DNA from: Acidimicrobiaceae bacterium
GTDB lineage: Bacteria; Actinomycetota; Acidimicrobiia; Acidimicrobiales; MedAcidi-G1
Direction of reading: 5' to 3'
Assembly: GCA_002717365.1 (NCBI GenBank)
Contig: PBDJ01000019.1
Span: forward strand, 1-35,663
DNA length: 35,663 bases
Position 1 is the stretch's first letter, and the number at the start of each line of letters is the position of its first letter. The notes under the pieces are model-generated. The model was not told the origin of the DNA, made no database searches, and saw only the letters and a program-made list of their open reading frames with translations. Of the stretch, positions 8,657-16,258 are shown piece after piece. The translations under genes and the position numbers were made by a program.

Positions 8657-9619
8657 ATGACGCAACAAACCAGCGGGCTTCACCGTGACTTGTTCCTACC
8701 GGAAAGTGTCGACCCAGACACCTTGGCCCTGAATAGAAACATCGAACAACAACTGTCAGGTGAGCCCCCAATCAATTCACTGACTGCCGCCGAAGCTCGA
8801 AAACAGCAAGCCCGGAGGTCCCTGCGGGGCCAATCCGCAACATCGGAGATTGCTTCTTCCCGAACGGTGAACGGACGACGCAGGGATCTGCGACTTCGAT
8901 GCTTCATCCCAGAGACGGTTAGTGGCGTTTACCTCTTTCTACACGGAGGAGGTTGGGTTATGGGGGGTGCAGATATGCAGGACGAATACCTCACGTCGAT
9001 AGCCAATTCCTGCAGCGTCGCAATAGTGAGCTTGGATTACCGACTTGCACCCGAACATCCTTACCCTGCCGCCCCCGACGACTGTGAAGACGCTGCGCTG
9101 TGGCTAGCCAATACGGCTCATCAGGAATTCAACACCTCAACATTGCTAATAGGAGGAGAATCCGCGGGCGCCCACCTAGCCGCCGTGACCCTCCTGCGGA
9201 TGCGTGACCGGCACGCTTACACGGGATTCTCCGCTGCAACAATGACAGCTGGGGTCTTCGACCTCACAATGACGCCAAGCCTCGCTCAATCGCCAGGCAG
9301 CACGTGGCCGATCAACAGAGCCGCGATGAAGTGGTTCATAACCCACTTCGGACCTGAAGATCTCACGGATCCCGATATCTCCCCGCTCTACGCTGATCTC
9401 CGAGAGATGCCCCCTTGCCTCTTCGTGGTCGGGACCCTCGATCCCCTTCTCGACGACAGCCTCTTCATGCACACGCGCTGGCTAGCAGCCGGCAACCACA
9501 GCACACTCGGCGTGTACCCGGGCGGGACACATGGGTTCACAGCACTCTCCTCGCCGGTCGCGGTCTCCGCTCGAGACTCAATACACGAATTTATTCGTGC
9601 TCATGTGGGACACATATAA
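8657..9619 (+). CDS. Alpha/beta hydrolase, hormone-sensitive-lipase-like esterase
   Basis: 320 residues with all landmarks of the HSL (family IV) esterases: the oxyanion-hole motif HGGG at 96-99, nucleophile Ser169 in GGESAG, Asp262 in GTLDPL and His292 in GGTHGF. The catalytic triad is complete. The enzyme should hydrolyse short-chain esters; in this setting it may remove acetyl or other acyl groups from a sugar or lactone. It starts 43 bases from the divergent mutarotase-like gene, with AGG about eight bases upstream of the ATG. It has no signal peptide and is probably cytoplasmic. Confidence 0.93.
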   Translation: MTQQTSGLHRDLFLPESVDPDTLALNRNIEQQLSGEPPINSLTAAEARKQQARRSLRGQSATSEIASSRTVNGRRRDLRLRCFIPETVSGVYLFLHGGGWVMGGADMQDEYLTSIANSCSVAIVSLDYRLAPEHPYPAAPDDCEDAALWLANTAHQEFNTSTLLIGGESAGAHLAAVTLLRMRDRHAYTGFSAATMTAGVFDLTMTPSLAQSPGSTWPINRAAMKWFITHFGPEDLTDPDISPLYADLREMPPCLFVVGTLDPLLDDSLFMHTRWLAAGNHSTLGVYPGGTHGFTALSSPVAVSARDSIHEFIRAHVGHI

Positions 9620-9751
9620 TCAGGTTCCAGGTTTCGCTGAACCAGCTAGTGGGGTCTGAAGTGGGGTTAGTCCAACACTCAGATCAAACCTTGAAGTAGT
9701 CACTGCCAGGGCAAAGTTTCAGGGCCTCACACTCCATAACTCGATTTCGAT

Positions 9752-9776
9752 AAAGGTGGCAAAAGAAAAGACCACC
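9752..9776 (-). terminator. Weak terminator candidate after the MetE-like gene
   Basis: On the minus strand GGTGG and CCACC pair around a 12-base pyrimidine-rich loop and are followed by TTTAT. It lies 40 bases past the stop of the MetE-like gene, in the 196-base space between convergent genes. The loop is long and the T-run short, so support is modest. Confidence 0.3.
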
Positions 9777-9815
9777 GCCAGACCTGCAGCACGAAGAGTG
9801 CCGATCCCCAGGTCA

Positions 9816-10868
9816 TTACCCGCCAGCCAACTCCCCGCGTACAAGTTTCGCCCCGTCAACAAGCGCCCTGAGTTTTGAATAGGCGAGCCGTCGATCTAAG
9901 TACTTCATGCCACAATCTGGTGCTACAACTAGTCGCTCCGGTGGCACAAAGGAGAGCGCCGCCTCGATTCTACGGGCGACTGTCTCAGCGGATTCAACTT
10001 CTGGATCACCATTGTTTATGACACCAAGGATGACAGTCTTGCTAGACAAGTCCTTTAGGACTTCCAGATCAAGAACAGGCTGGGCCGCCTCAATCGAAAT
10101 CTGGTCGACCTCGCTTTCGTCTAACTCGGCCAAGAACGAGTAAGAATCTGGTTTTCCTAACCCTCGTAGCTGATGAATTGCCGCATACCCAAAGCACATG
10201 TGCAGCGCTGTAACTCCCTTGGTTCCCTTAATCGCCTCATTTATCACCTCGACCGCATACTCCCGAGCCTTCTCGGGCCTAGCTTGCATATACGGCTCAT
10301 CTAGGCAGACGATGTCCGCTCCTGCTGCAAATAGGTCTCGAATCTCCGCATTTACCGCCTTTGCATAATCGGTCGCTAGGGCCACTTCATCGTCGTAGTA
10401 GTCATCCTGCGCCTGTTGGGCCATGGTGAACGGTCCGGGCAAAGTGATCTTTATCTGCCGTTCAGTGTTGGCGCGCAGAAACTCAACGTCCTCTACCTCA
10501 ATGGCTTTTTCCCTAACAATTCTTCCTACAACTCGTGGTACTGGATTTGCCTGTCCGGTCCGATCGAGGGCCGTGCCGGCGTTCTCGGTGTCGATCCCAC
10601 CAAGTGCCGTGGCGACTCGATTCGAATAGCTTTCGCGCCGAATTTCTCCATCAGTAATGATGTCAACCCCAGCTCGCTCCATATCGCGGATCGCCACAAG
10701 AGTTGCGTCATCCTGTGCTTCCTTGAGGTGCTGCGTGTCAATACGCCACAACTCACGTGCCCGAACACGAGGTGGAAGCCGGGAACCCAACCTGGCCCGG
10801 TCGATCAACCATTCCGGCTGAGGGTAACTCCCGACCACGGTAGTCAGAATTTCCTTTGACGACCCCAT
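9816..10868 (-). CDS. Core-MetE-like cobalamin-independent methyltransferase
   Basis: 350 residues corresponding to the catalytic C-terminal barrel of cobalamin-independent methionine synthase, without the N-terminal domain of full MetE. The zinc ligands expected from MetE are all present: His223 and Cys225 in LHMCF, Glu260 in SIEAAQP and Cys319 in APDCGMK. Other landmarks are VVGSYPQP near the N-terminus and a DGEIRRESY segment. An AAGGAGGAG site just before the ATG predicts efficient translation. Such short homologues transfer methyl groups to a thiol such as homocysteine, sometimes from a corrinoid or an unusual donor instead of methyl-tetrahydrofolate. The gene stands alone, convergent with the esterase; donor and acceptor are not known. 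Confidence 0.88.
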   Translation of the reverse strand: MGSSKEILTTVVGSYPQPEWLIDRARLGSRLPPRVRARELWRIDTQHLKEAQDDATLVAIRDMERAGVDIITDGEIRRESYSNRVATALGGIDTENAGTALDRTGQANPVPRVVGRIVREKAIEVEDVEFLRANTERQIKITLPGPFTMAQQAQDDYYDDEVALATDYAKAVNAEIRDLFAAGADIVCLDEPYMQARPEKAREYAVEVINEAIKGTKGVTALHMCFGYAAIHQLRGLGKPDSYSFLAELDESEVDQISIEAAQPVLDLEVLKDLSSKTVILGVINNGDPEVESAETVARRIEAALSFVPPERLVVAPDCGMKYLDRRLAYSKLRALVDGAKLVRGELAGG

Positions 10869-11403
10869 AGCTCCTCCTTAGATTGACGGGAACCCCATTC
10901 CCGTAATCCCTGAATGATAAACGTGTGGATCCTACGGCAGCCTGCTAGGGACTAAGAAAGCACAGGCCACTAACAGTCAGGACTCACTTGAAATCTCTCC
11001 GGTATCCCGCGGCAGGATTCGAACCTGAGACCGGTGCGGAATAGAAGATCACAGGAACCTGTCCGAGGTCTCTATCTAGACCGCTAGCGCCCGTGGATTC
11101 AACGATGTGTGTCTGTCGGGTGCGGCCGTGTCCGTGCGGTGGTGTGCATTCTGTGCAATGAAGTGTGCAACGGCGGGGGCTTGAGGGCTCTCGTCGGTTC
11201 GCATACATATGATATCTATATCACCAATATATCAAGAATGTACTTACATTGACCGTAAATATCTGTTATTTAATTGACTTTGGATCAGAAGTATTTCCAC
11301 TTGGTGCACCACAGGTGGTTCTGCTGAGGGTTGTTTACCTACCCTTTCCAGCCCCTGCAGGGCCACCGTGCACAGTGAATTGGGTATTTGCTAAGGAGGA
11401 ATA
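10869..11403. other. Long intergenic region at the left edge of the mobile remnant
   Basis: 535 bases without a convincing protein gene. It contains the tRNA-like fragment near 11,009-11,040, a self-complementary GGTCT/AGACC element near 11,070-11,085, a GTGCATT-type imperfect repeat near 11,144-11,165 that resembles one near 12,960, and an AT-rich stretch (11,205-11,305) that probably carries the promoter of the small ORF at 11,404. Confidence 0.5.
11009..11040 (-). other. tRNA-like T-arm fragment, possible attachment-site remnant
   Basis: The minus strand reads CAGGTTCGAATCCTG (11,013-11,027), a perfect T-arm with the TTCGAAT loop, followed by a GC-rich strand like an acceptor 3' half. I could not fold the upstream sequence into a D-arm, anticodon arm and matching 5' acceptor strand, so this is not an intact tRNA. 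Its place at the edge of a region with an integrase suggests the 3' end of a tRNA left by integration, but it does not match the tRNA-Asn 3' end at 13,038. Confidence 0.35.
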
Positions 11404-11652
11404 ATGAAAGCAGTGACGGACAGTCCTTCTAGTCGCCGGGTGAAGTTCGCGGAACTAGCCAGCAAACGGGTGAATCGTGCTACAGCCGCGATCGGGAGCA
11501 TCGGAAACCTCTCGAATCGCACTAACTACGAATGGACCGAGCAAGACGCCAAGAAGATCCTTCGGGAACTCCGGAAGGCAGTCAAGGAGGTTGAGGACAG
11601 GTTCTTCAACAAAGGCGGTCGGTCAGGTCGTACCTTCTTGATCGAACCGTGA
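11404..11652 (+). CDS. Small basic protein of unknown function in the island remnant
   Basis: 82 residues, charged and helix-rich, with many Lys/Arg and a segment LASKRVNRATAAIGSIGNLS followed by NYEWTEQDAKKILREL and an EVEDRF tail. An unusually good ribosome binding site (AAGGAGG) precedes the ATG, which argues for a real, well translated gene. I do not recognise a characterised family, though similar small KRVNxAxxAIxxIGNLSNR-type proteins are familiar from plasmids and islands. It is followed by the truncated ATPase gene. It might bind nucleic acid or regulate the element, but that is a guess. Confidence 0.7.
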   Translation: MKAVTDSPSSRRVKFAELASKRVNRATAAIGSIGNLSNRTNYEWTEQDAKKILRELRKAVKEVEDRFFNKGGRSGRTFLIEP

Positions 11653-11773
11653 CGTCGGCACAACGAGCAGCACTCTGATTTTCGTGCTGTGATTGGAAGT
11701 GTGATGCCATTCAACTGAGGCTGGAACTGTAAAGCCTCGGATATGTCAGGAGATGCAGTGACTGGGTGTTCCG

Positions 11774-12142
11774 GTGCCTAGAGACGCTGAGTTTCGTCAG
11801 TGGACTTGGGCCGTACCCATACCTGGACGGGGTGGGAACGTCAGCGCCGACCAGAAGGTCTTCCGGGGGCAGGAGGTCGAACAACCCGGAGACTTCGCGG
11901 AGAATAGGCCCGGCCCTGCCGCGACGATCTTTGTGCGGGAAGTCGTCCAGGACTCCCGGGATGCTGCAGACGAATTACGGGAGCAGTTAACTGCTACCGG
12001 AAACAATGAGCTCCCGGACCTTGAGGTCCTGTTTGAGTTCAAAGCCTCAACCGGTGAAGAGAAGGGCTCACTGGTAGCCGCTTTAGACCTGGCCAACTAT
12101 GCCAACACGCTCGAAAAGGCAGGTCGCGAGAGTCTCGATTGA
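11774..12142 (+). pseudogene. Truncated GHKL-type (histidine kinase-like) ATPase gene
   Basis: Only about 120 residues remain, from a GTG at 11,774. The segment FVREVVQDSRDAADEL (from about residue 53) matches the N-box pattern E-x-x-Q-x-S-x-D-A of GHKL ATP-binding domains, as in large ATP-binding proteins of mobile and defence islands. The later GHKL boxes and everything beyond are absent: the frame stops at 12,142, inside the tail of the head-on integrase reading frame. The most natural reading is a gene cut by a deletion that also removed the end of the integrase. No good ribosome binding site is visible near the GTG. Family assignment rests on one motif and is moderate. Confidence 0.5.
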
Positions 12143-12904
12143 GAGGACCCCGTGGCCGTGATGGCCGGTTTTAGTTGAGGTGACAGAGGCACCTTGACCG
12201 GGAGTAACGGTGATGCCTTCTGTGATTGAGACGAGTCCCTTGTCGAGGTCAACGTGTTCCCAACGCAACCCGGCAATTTCGTTACGTCGTAGACCGATGG
12301 TGGCAGCGAGTCTGACGGCTAGGGCGGTCTCGGGATCTTCCTGGAGGATTTCAAGATGCGCCTGGACAGTCTCCATGGACGGCGCATGTGGTGGTTCCGT
12401 GCGGGCGGTGGGGCACTCCGCGAGCGTGGCCGGGTTGGAGGAAACCATTCCTCTCTTCTCTCCCCATATGAACGCTGATCGAATCAGTGCATGAACCAGA
12501 CACACCGAAGTCGCCTTGAGGCCCTTGGCAAGCAGAGCGTCGTAGAGGCGGGTCAGTTCATGGGAGTAGATGCCATCGGCCACCCGGTCACCCAACCCCG
12601 GCCGGACATGACGCTGATAGCGGCACAGTTCCCGATAGCGGCTACCTGGCTCCCGTGGGTTCCCGCTTCTGGTCGGGGCGGAAAGAAACTGATCGACAAG
12701 AACATCAAGCGTGGTGTCGGTGGAGACGGCGGTTCCACCGAGGTGATCAATCTGCAAGCGAGCCAGGGCTAGTTCAGCGTCCTTCCTCTTTCCACGGACG
12801 GTCTTGGATGGCTGACCCCGCTTGCCAGTCAGAGGATCGGTGATGCTGATCCTGACCAGAAACCGACCCGGTTCGAGTTCCTTTACGTAGCCGCGTCCGC
12901 GCAT
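12083..12904 (-). pseudogene. Truncated tyrosine recombinase (phage/island integrase)
   Basis: From ATG 12,904 there are 273 residues: an N-terminal arm-type segment (MRGRGYVKELEPGRFLVRIS), a core-binding SAM-like domain (about 65-155) and the start of the catalytic domain. Arg206 in IGLRRNEIAGLRW is the first catalytic arginine and Lys245 in STKTG the beta-hairpin lysine. The His-x-x-Arg box and the tyrosine nucleophile are missing because the frame ends after VLSIETLATCL and a short unrelated tail. It therefore cannot recombine DNA. The gene starts 134 bases downstream of the 3' end of tRNA-Asn and runs away from it, the usual layout for tRNA-targeting elements. An upstream reading start at 12,997 is possible but would precede the typical N-terminus. 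Confidence 0.85.
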
Positions 12905-12961
12905 GGATCCGAACGTACCGGTGAAGACGTATTGGCAACCTGGCCGAGAGGACACGAAAGT

Positions 12962-12992
12962 GCATTGGGGTGCATCACTCCCCCACCAATGC
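12962..12992. repeat. Inverted repeat next to the integrase start
   Basis: GCATTGG (12,962-12,968) and CCAATGC (12,986-12,992) form a perfect 7-base inverted repeat with a short central G/C-rich part that can also pair partly. It lies between the integrase start and tRNA-Asn, where integrase arm sites or the integrase promoter would be expected. Confidence 0.45.
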
Positions 12993-13008
12993 GGCACCCC
13001 GGCCTCTA

Positions 13009-13020
13009 AGGACCGGTCCT
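13009..13020. repeat. 12-base perfect palindrome downstream of tRNA-Asn
   Basis: AGGACCGGTCCT is a perfect palindrome 18 bases beyond the 3' end of the tRNA. It could end the tRNA transcript as a small hairpin or be a recombinase or regulator site; there is no U-tract. Confidence 0.35.
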
Positions 13021-13037
13021 GACCTGCGGTTTCCTTG

Positions 13038-13110
13038 CTCCGGGGGTGGGGCTCGAACCCACGACCTGCGGATTAACAGTCCGACGCTCTGCCAGCTGAG
13101 CTACCCCGGA
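13038..13110 (-). tRNA. tRNA-Asn (anticodon GTT)
   Basis: A full 73-base cloverleaf can be folded by hand on the minus strand: acceptor TCCGGGG/CCCCGGA, D-arm GCTC...GAGC, anticodon loop CTGTTAA giving anticodon GTT, and T-arm GTGGG-TTCGAGC-CCCAC, discriminator G. CCA is not encoded. The outermost anticodon-stem pair is a T/C mismatch, otherwise all stems pair. A candidate -10 box TATCCT lies 12 bases upstream of the 5' end (13,123-13,128). The gene sits exactly at the switch from the accessory, AT-richer region to the core genome and is next to the integrase remnant, so it is the likely insertion target. Confidence 0.96.
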
Positions 13111-13185
13111 AAGGGCGTGCGCAGGATACCAGCGCGGTTCATACCCCCGACCGGTTCGTGGAGACCGACTGGACCCTCTTCAGTC

Positions 13186-14421
13186 CTAGTCAAGGTAGTC
13201 ATGAAGCTTCTGCAAACGGTGAGGATGACGCAACTTGGCTATGGTCCGCGCCTCGATCTGACGTACCCGTTCGCGGGTCACTCCGAAGTGGCGCCCCACC
13301 TCCTCCAGCGTCCGGGGTTGTCCTCCGTCCAAACCGAAGCGCATTCGAACGACGTGCTTCTCACGGTCGTTGAGTTCCTCCAGAGCAACCAGGATGTCGT
13401 CGCCAAGCAGACGCCGAGCGACCTCTTCCTCAGGCCCCACCGCTCCCAGGTCTGGTACCAACTCGGCCAGGTTGGCATCCTGCTCTTCACCCATCGGCGA
13501 GTCCAGAGACAGCGGGTTGTCCTGCTCCTTGGCCAACTGGAGAAGGTCCCCGACCTCATCGGGTCGCAGCCCCGCGTGCTCGGCAATCTCATTGTTCGAG
13601 GGATCTCGTTCCAACTCTTGGGAAAGGTTCCGCTGGATCCGCAGCACCCGGTTCATGGCATCCACTTTGTGGACTGGAATTCGGATAGTGCGCGACTGGT
13701 CGGCGATGGCCCGGGTGATGGCCTGACGAATCCACCACGTGGCATACGTGGAGAATTTGAAGCCTTTGTTGGCGTCAAATTTCTCGACGGCCCGCATCAA
13801 ACCCAGGTTCCCTTCCTGGAAAAGGTCTAGGAGCGGAAGGCCTCGGCCCCCATACTTCTTGGCTACCGACACCACTAGGCGCAGGTTGGCCCTGGTCAGA
13901 CGGTCACGGGCCCGGTCACCTCGTCGCTGCAGTCGCCGCAGCCGGGCCACTTCTGCAGCAGCAGTTCGGTCCAGTTCGCCGGCCGCCGCTAGGTCGGCCA
14001 GTTCCGTCTCGGCCCGGTTGCCTTCCGTGATGCCGTTGGCCAGCTCGACCTCTTCGGCCTGGGTCAGGAGGGCGACCTGTCCGATCTCACGGAGATAGAG
14101 GCGGGTCGAGTCGGCGGCCGACCCCTGGTCTGCTCCCGCCTGTGAACGGATCCGGTACTCCAGTGGTCTGGCCCTAACCAACCGAATGACCTCTTCGTCG
14201 TCAGCCTCCACGGCCACCGCCTCGTCGAACTTGATCCCTTCGGTCTGCAGTGCCGTTCGGATACCGGAGATCAGTTCTGGGGTCAGTTCAGCATCACAAA
14301 CCACGTCGATGACCTCGTCGAGGGTGAGGCGGCCGCGGGACCGGCCGCGTCTGATCAGGCGGGCCACCTCGAACTCTGAGACTCCGGGCCAGGCCGGTAT
14401 TTCGGAGGCCGCCTCAGACAT
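13186..14421 (-). CDS. rpoD: Primary RNA polymerase sigma factor (sigma-70 / SigA type)
   Basis: 411 residues from ATG 14,421, chosen because of GGGAGGG just upstream and because it overlaps the dnaG stop by eight bases. Regions of a group 1 sigma factor are in order: a shortened acidic N-terminal part, region 1.2 ([17 protein letters not shown]), region 2 with the core-binding and -10 melting helices ([31 protein letters not shown]), region 3, and region 4 with the -35 binding helix-turn-helix ([20 protein letters not shown]). It directs housekeeping transcription. The dnaG-rpoD pair recalls the classical macromolecular synthesis operon, and the overlap implies translational coupling to dnaG. 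Confidence 0.96.
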   Translation of the reverse strand: MSEAASEIPAWPGVSEFEVARLIRRGRSRGRLTLDEVIDVVCDAELTPELISGIRTALQTEGIKFDEAVAVEADDEEVIRLVRARPLEYRIRSQAGADQGSAADSTRLYLREIGQVALLTQAEEVELANGITEGNRAETELADLAAAGELDRTAAAEVARLRRLQRRGDRARDRLTRANLRLVVSVAKKYGGRGLPLLDLFQEGNLGLMRAVEKFDANKGFKFSTYATWWIRQAITRAIADQSRTIRIPVHKVDAMNRVLRIQRNLSQELERDPSNNEIAEHAGLRPDEVGDLLQLAKEQDNPLSLDSPMGEEQDANLAELVPDLGAVGPEEEVARRLLGDDILVALEELNDREKHVVRMRFGLDGGQPRTLEEVGRHFGVTRERVRQIEARTIAKLRHPHRLQKLHDYLD

Positions 14422-16198
14422 CAACCCTCCCCTCCGAATAGTTGACCAGCCACCGTAGTAATGGATCCACCTTGGCGAAATCGGTGACGGCCTCACGCAG
14501 GTCCATGACCCAGTTCCGAAGGAACGAGATGGACGGCTGGTAGGTCGCGAGGTCTCCGGCCTGGCGTGCCTCGGCCTCCAGCACTACAGCGGTCCGTTCG
14601 GCAGCGAGGAAGAGTAGGCGTGACACCACACCACAGGGGTCGTCTTCGCTGGCGTCGTCGACGGCGAGCCGGGCCAGCAGGTCGCTTGCCGCTCCCCCGG
14701 CCTGTTCCATGGCCGCGTGTAGGTCCGGGGTAGTTCTCAGCGCCTCATAGGATTTTTGGTTGATCGGGTCGACGAACAGCACTGAGGCCAGGTGGTTGGT
14801 CACCTCGTCGGGCCGGTGGACCAACAACCGCAGTGCCTGGTGCTCCGGGGTCAGGTGGCCGGGTGTGGTCGGGCCGCCACCATCCACCGCCACCCGTCGG
14901 CCCCGGACGGCCAGATCCCTGGTGGACGTTTCAGCCCGGCGTCGTACTTCGTCGGCGCTGACCATGCATCGGTCGGCGATTCTCATCACGTACTGGTCCC
15001 GAACCAGCGCGTCGGGATGTTCGACGACCAGTCGCATGGCCGCCGTTACAGCTAGGGCTCGCCCTTCTGCCGAGTCCAGGTCACTCCGGTCTAACTCCCG
15101 ATCCACCCGGAACTCCAAAAATGGGCGAGCTTGTTCAATGACGGTCCGTAGACCGTCCGGGTCATTCTCCGCCAGGTCACCAGGATCGGCCCCGGCGGGT
15201 AGGGCTGCCACGGCGAACCGCAGGCCGAACTCTTCCTCCCAGGCATAGACCCGCTCGGCGGCCGCCTGGCCGGCCCCGTCGGCATCGAAGGCCAGCACGA
15301 TGTGGCTGGCGAACCGCCCCATGGTACGGGCGTGCTGGGGGGTGAGAACCGTGCCGCAGGTGGCTACCGCCCGCTCGATGCCTGCCAGGTGACACCCGAT
15401 TACGTCGGTATACCCCTCACATACCACCAGCTCGTCGGTCCGCCCTGCCTCGCTCTTAGCCCAGTGGAGCCCGTAGAGAACTTCGCTCTTGGAGTAGAAC
15501 TCAGCGGCGTCCGAGGTGTTTTTGTACTTCGGTCCCTCGCCGTCGGGCAGTTTGCGTCCACCGAACCCAATGGCGTTGCCTTGGGCGTCAAAGATTGGAA
15601 AGACGATCCGGGCCCGGAAGAAGTCGTACTGGCCGCCCCGCTTGTTGATGCCACCCAGCCCGGTAGTCACCCACTCGTCGTCTTTCATCCTCAGGTGGCG
15701 CGACAGTTCGGACCACTCGTCGGGTGCCCACCCGATTCGGAACCGGCGGGCTACATCACCGTCGTAGCCTCGTGAGCGGAGGTAGTCGCGGGCCGAACGT
15801 GCGAGGGGGTCTTCCAGAAGACGCTCGTGGTAAAAGTCCACGGCTCTCCCGATGCACTCGGCATGCTCTTTGCGGCGGTTGCGGCTTCGCCCCTCGTTGT
15901 GGTCCGTGTACCGGAGAGTCAGCCCGACCTTGCCGGCTAGGAACTCGACGGACCCAGCGAAGTCCAGCCCTTCGGTTTCCCGGACGAAGTCGATTGCGTC
16001 GCCCTTGGCCTGGCACCCGAAGCAGTAATACACGCCCTTTTCGGCGTTCACCGAAAACGAGGGGGACTTCTCCCCGTGAAACGGGCAAAGCCCCATCCAC
16101 TGGACGCCCTGCTTCTTGAGTTGGGTGTGTTCAGTGACGAGGCGGACGATGTCGGTCTCGTCTCGTACGCGCCGTACGTCGTCGTCCACGATGCCCAC
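14414..16198 (-). CDS. dnaG: DNA primase
   Basis: 594 residues, typical of bacterial DnaG, which makes RNA primers at the replication fork. The CHC2 zinc finger is complete (Cys38, His41, Cys59, Cys62), followed by the primase core ([10 protein letters not shown] around 213-222) and the TOPRIM domain with CEGYTDV and [14 protein letters not shown] carrying the metal-binding acidic residues. The C-terminal part is the DnaB-helicase-interacting region. The stop overlaps the rpoD start, so the two are co-translated. It lies 60 bases after the PPDK-like gene on the same strand. Confidence 0.97.
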   Translation of the reverse strand: MGIVDDDVRRVRDETDIVRLVTEHTQLKKQGVQWMGLCPFHGEKSPSFSVNAEKGVYYCFGCQAKGDAIDFVRETEGLDFAGSVEFLAGKVGLTLRYTDHNEGRSRNRRKEHAECIGRAVDFYHERLLEDPLARSARDYLRSRGYDGDVARRFRIGWAPDEWSELSRHLRMKDDEWVTTGLGGINKRGGQYDFFRARIVFPIFDAQGNAIGFGGRKLPDGEGPKYKNTSDAAEFYSKSEVLYGLHWAKSEAGRTDELVVCEGYTDVIGCHLAGIERAVATCGTVLTPQHARTMGRFASHIVLAFDADGAGQAAAERVYAWEEEFGLRFAVAALPAGADPGDLAENDPDGLRTVIEQARPFLEFRVDRELDRSDLDSAEGRALAVTAAMRLVVEHPDALVRDQYVMRIADRCMVSADEVRRRAETSTRDLAVRGRRVAVDGGGPTTPGHLTPEHQALRLLVHRPDEVTNHLASVLFVDPINQKSYEALRTTPDLHAAMEQAGGAASDLLARLAVDDASEDDPCGVVSRLLFLAAERTAVVLEAEARQAGDLATYQPSISFLRNWVMDLREAVTDFAKVDPLLRWLVNYSEGRVDV

Positions 16199-16258
16199 CG
16201 GTCGAACGTATCACCGGCCTTGCGGAGGCTTTCCGGCAGCCCAGTGCCGTCGGACAGG

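Noticed and set aside
11000-11110. Possible intact tRNA (also considered tRNA-Sec because of a CAGGTTC...CCTGTGATCTTC resemblance) at the left edge of the island
   Set aside because: A T-arm is visible, but no matching acceptor strand, D-arm or anticodon arm (no TCA loop for Sec) could be folded, so only a fragment is reported.
12970-13830. Plus-strand frame of 286 codons over tRNA-Asn and the end of rpoD
   Set aside because: It runs through the antisense of a tRNA and of rpoD; a frame across a tRNA antisense often gives such artefacts.
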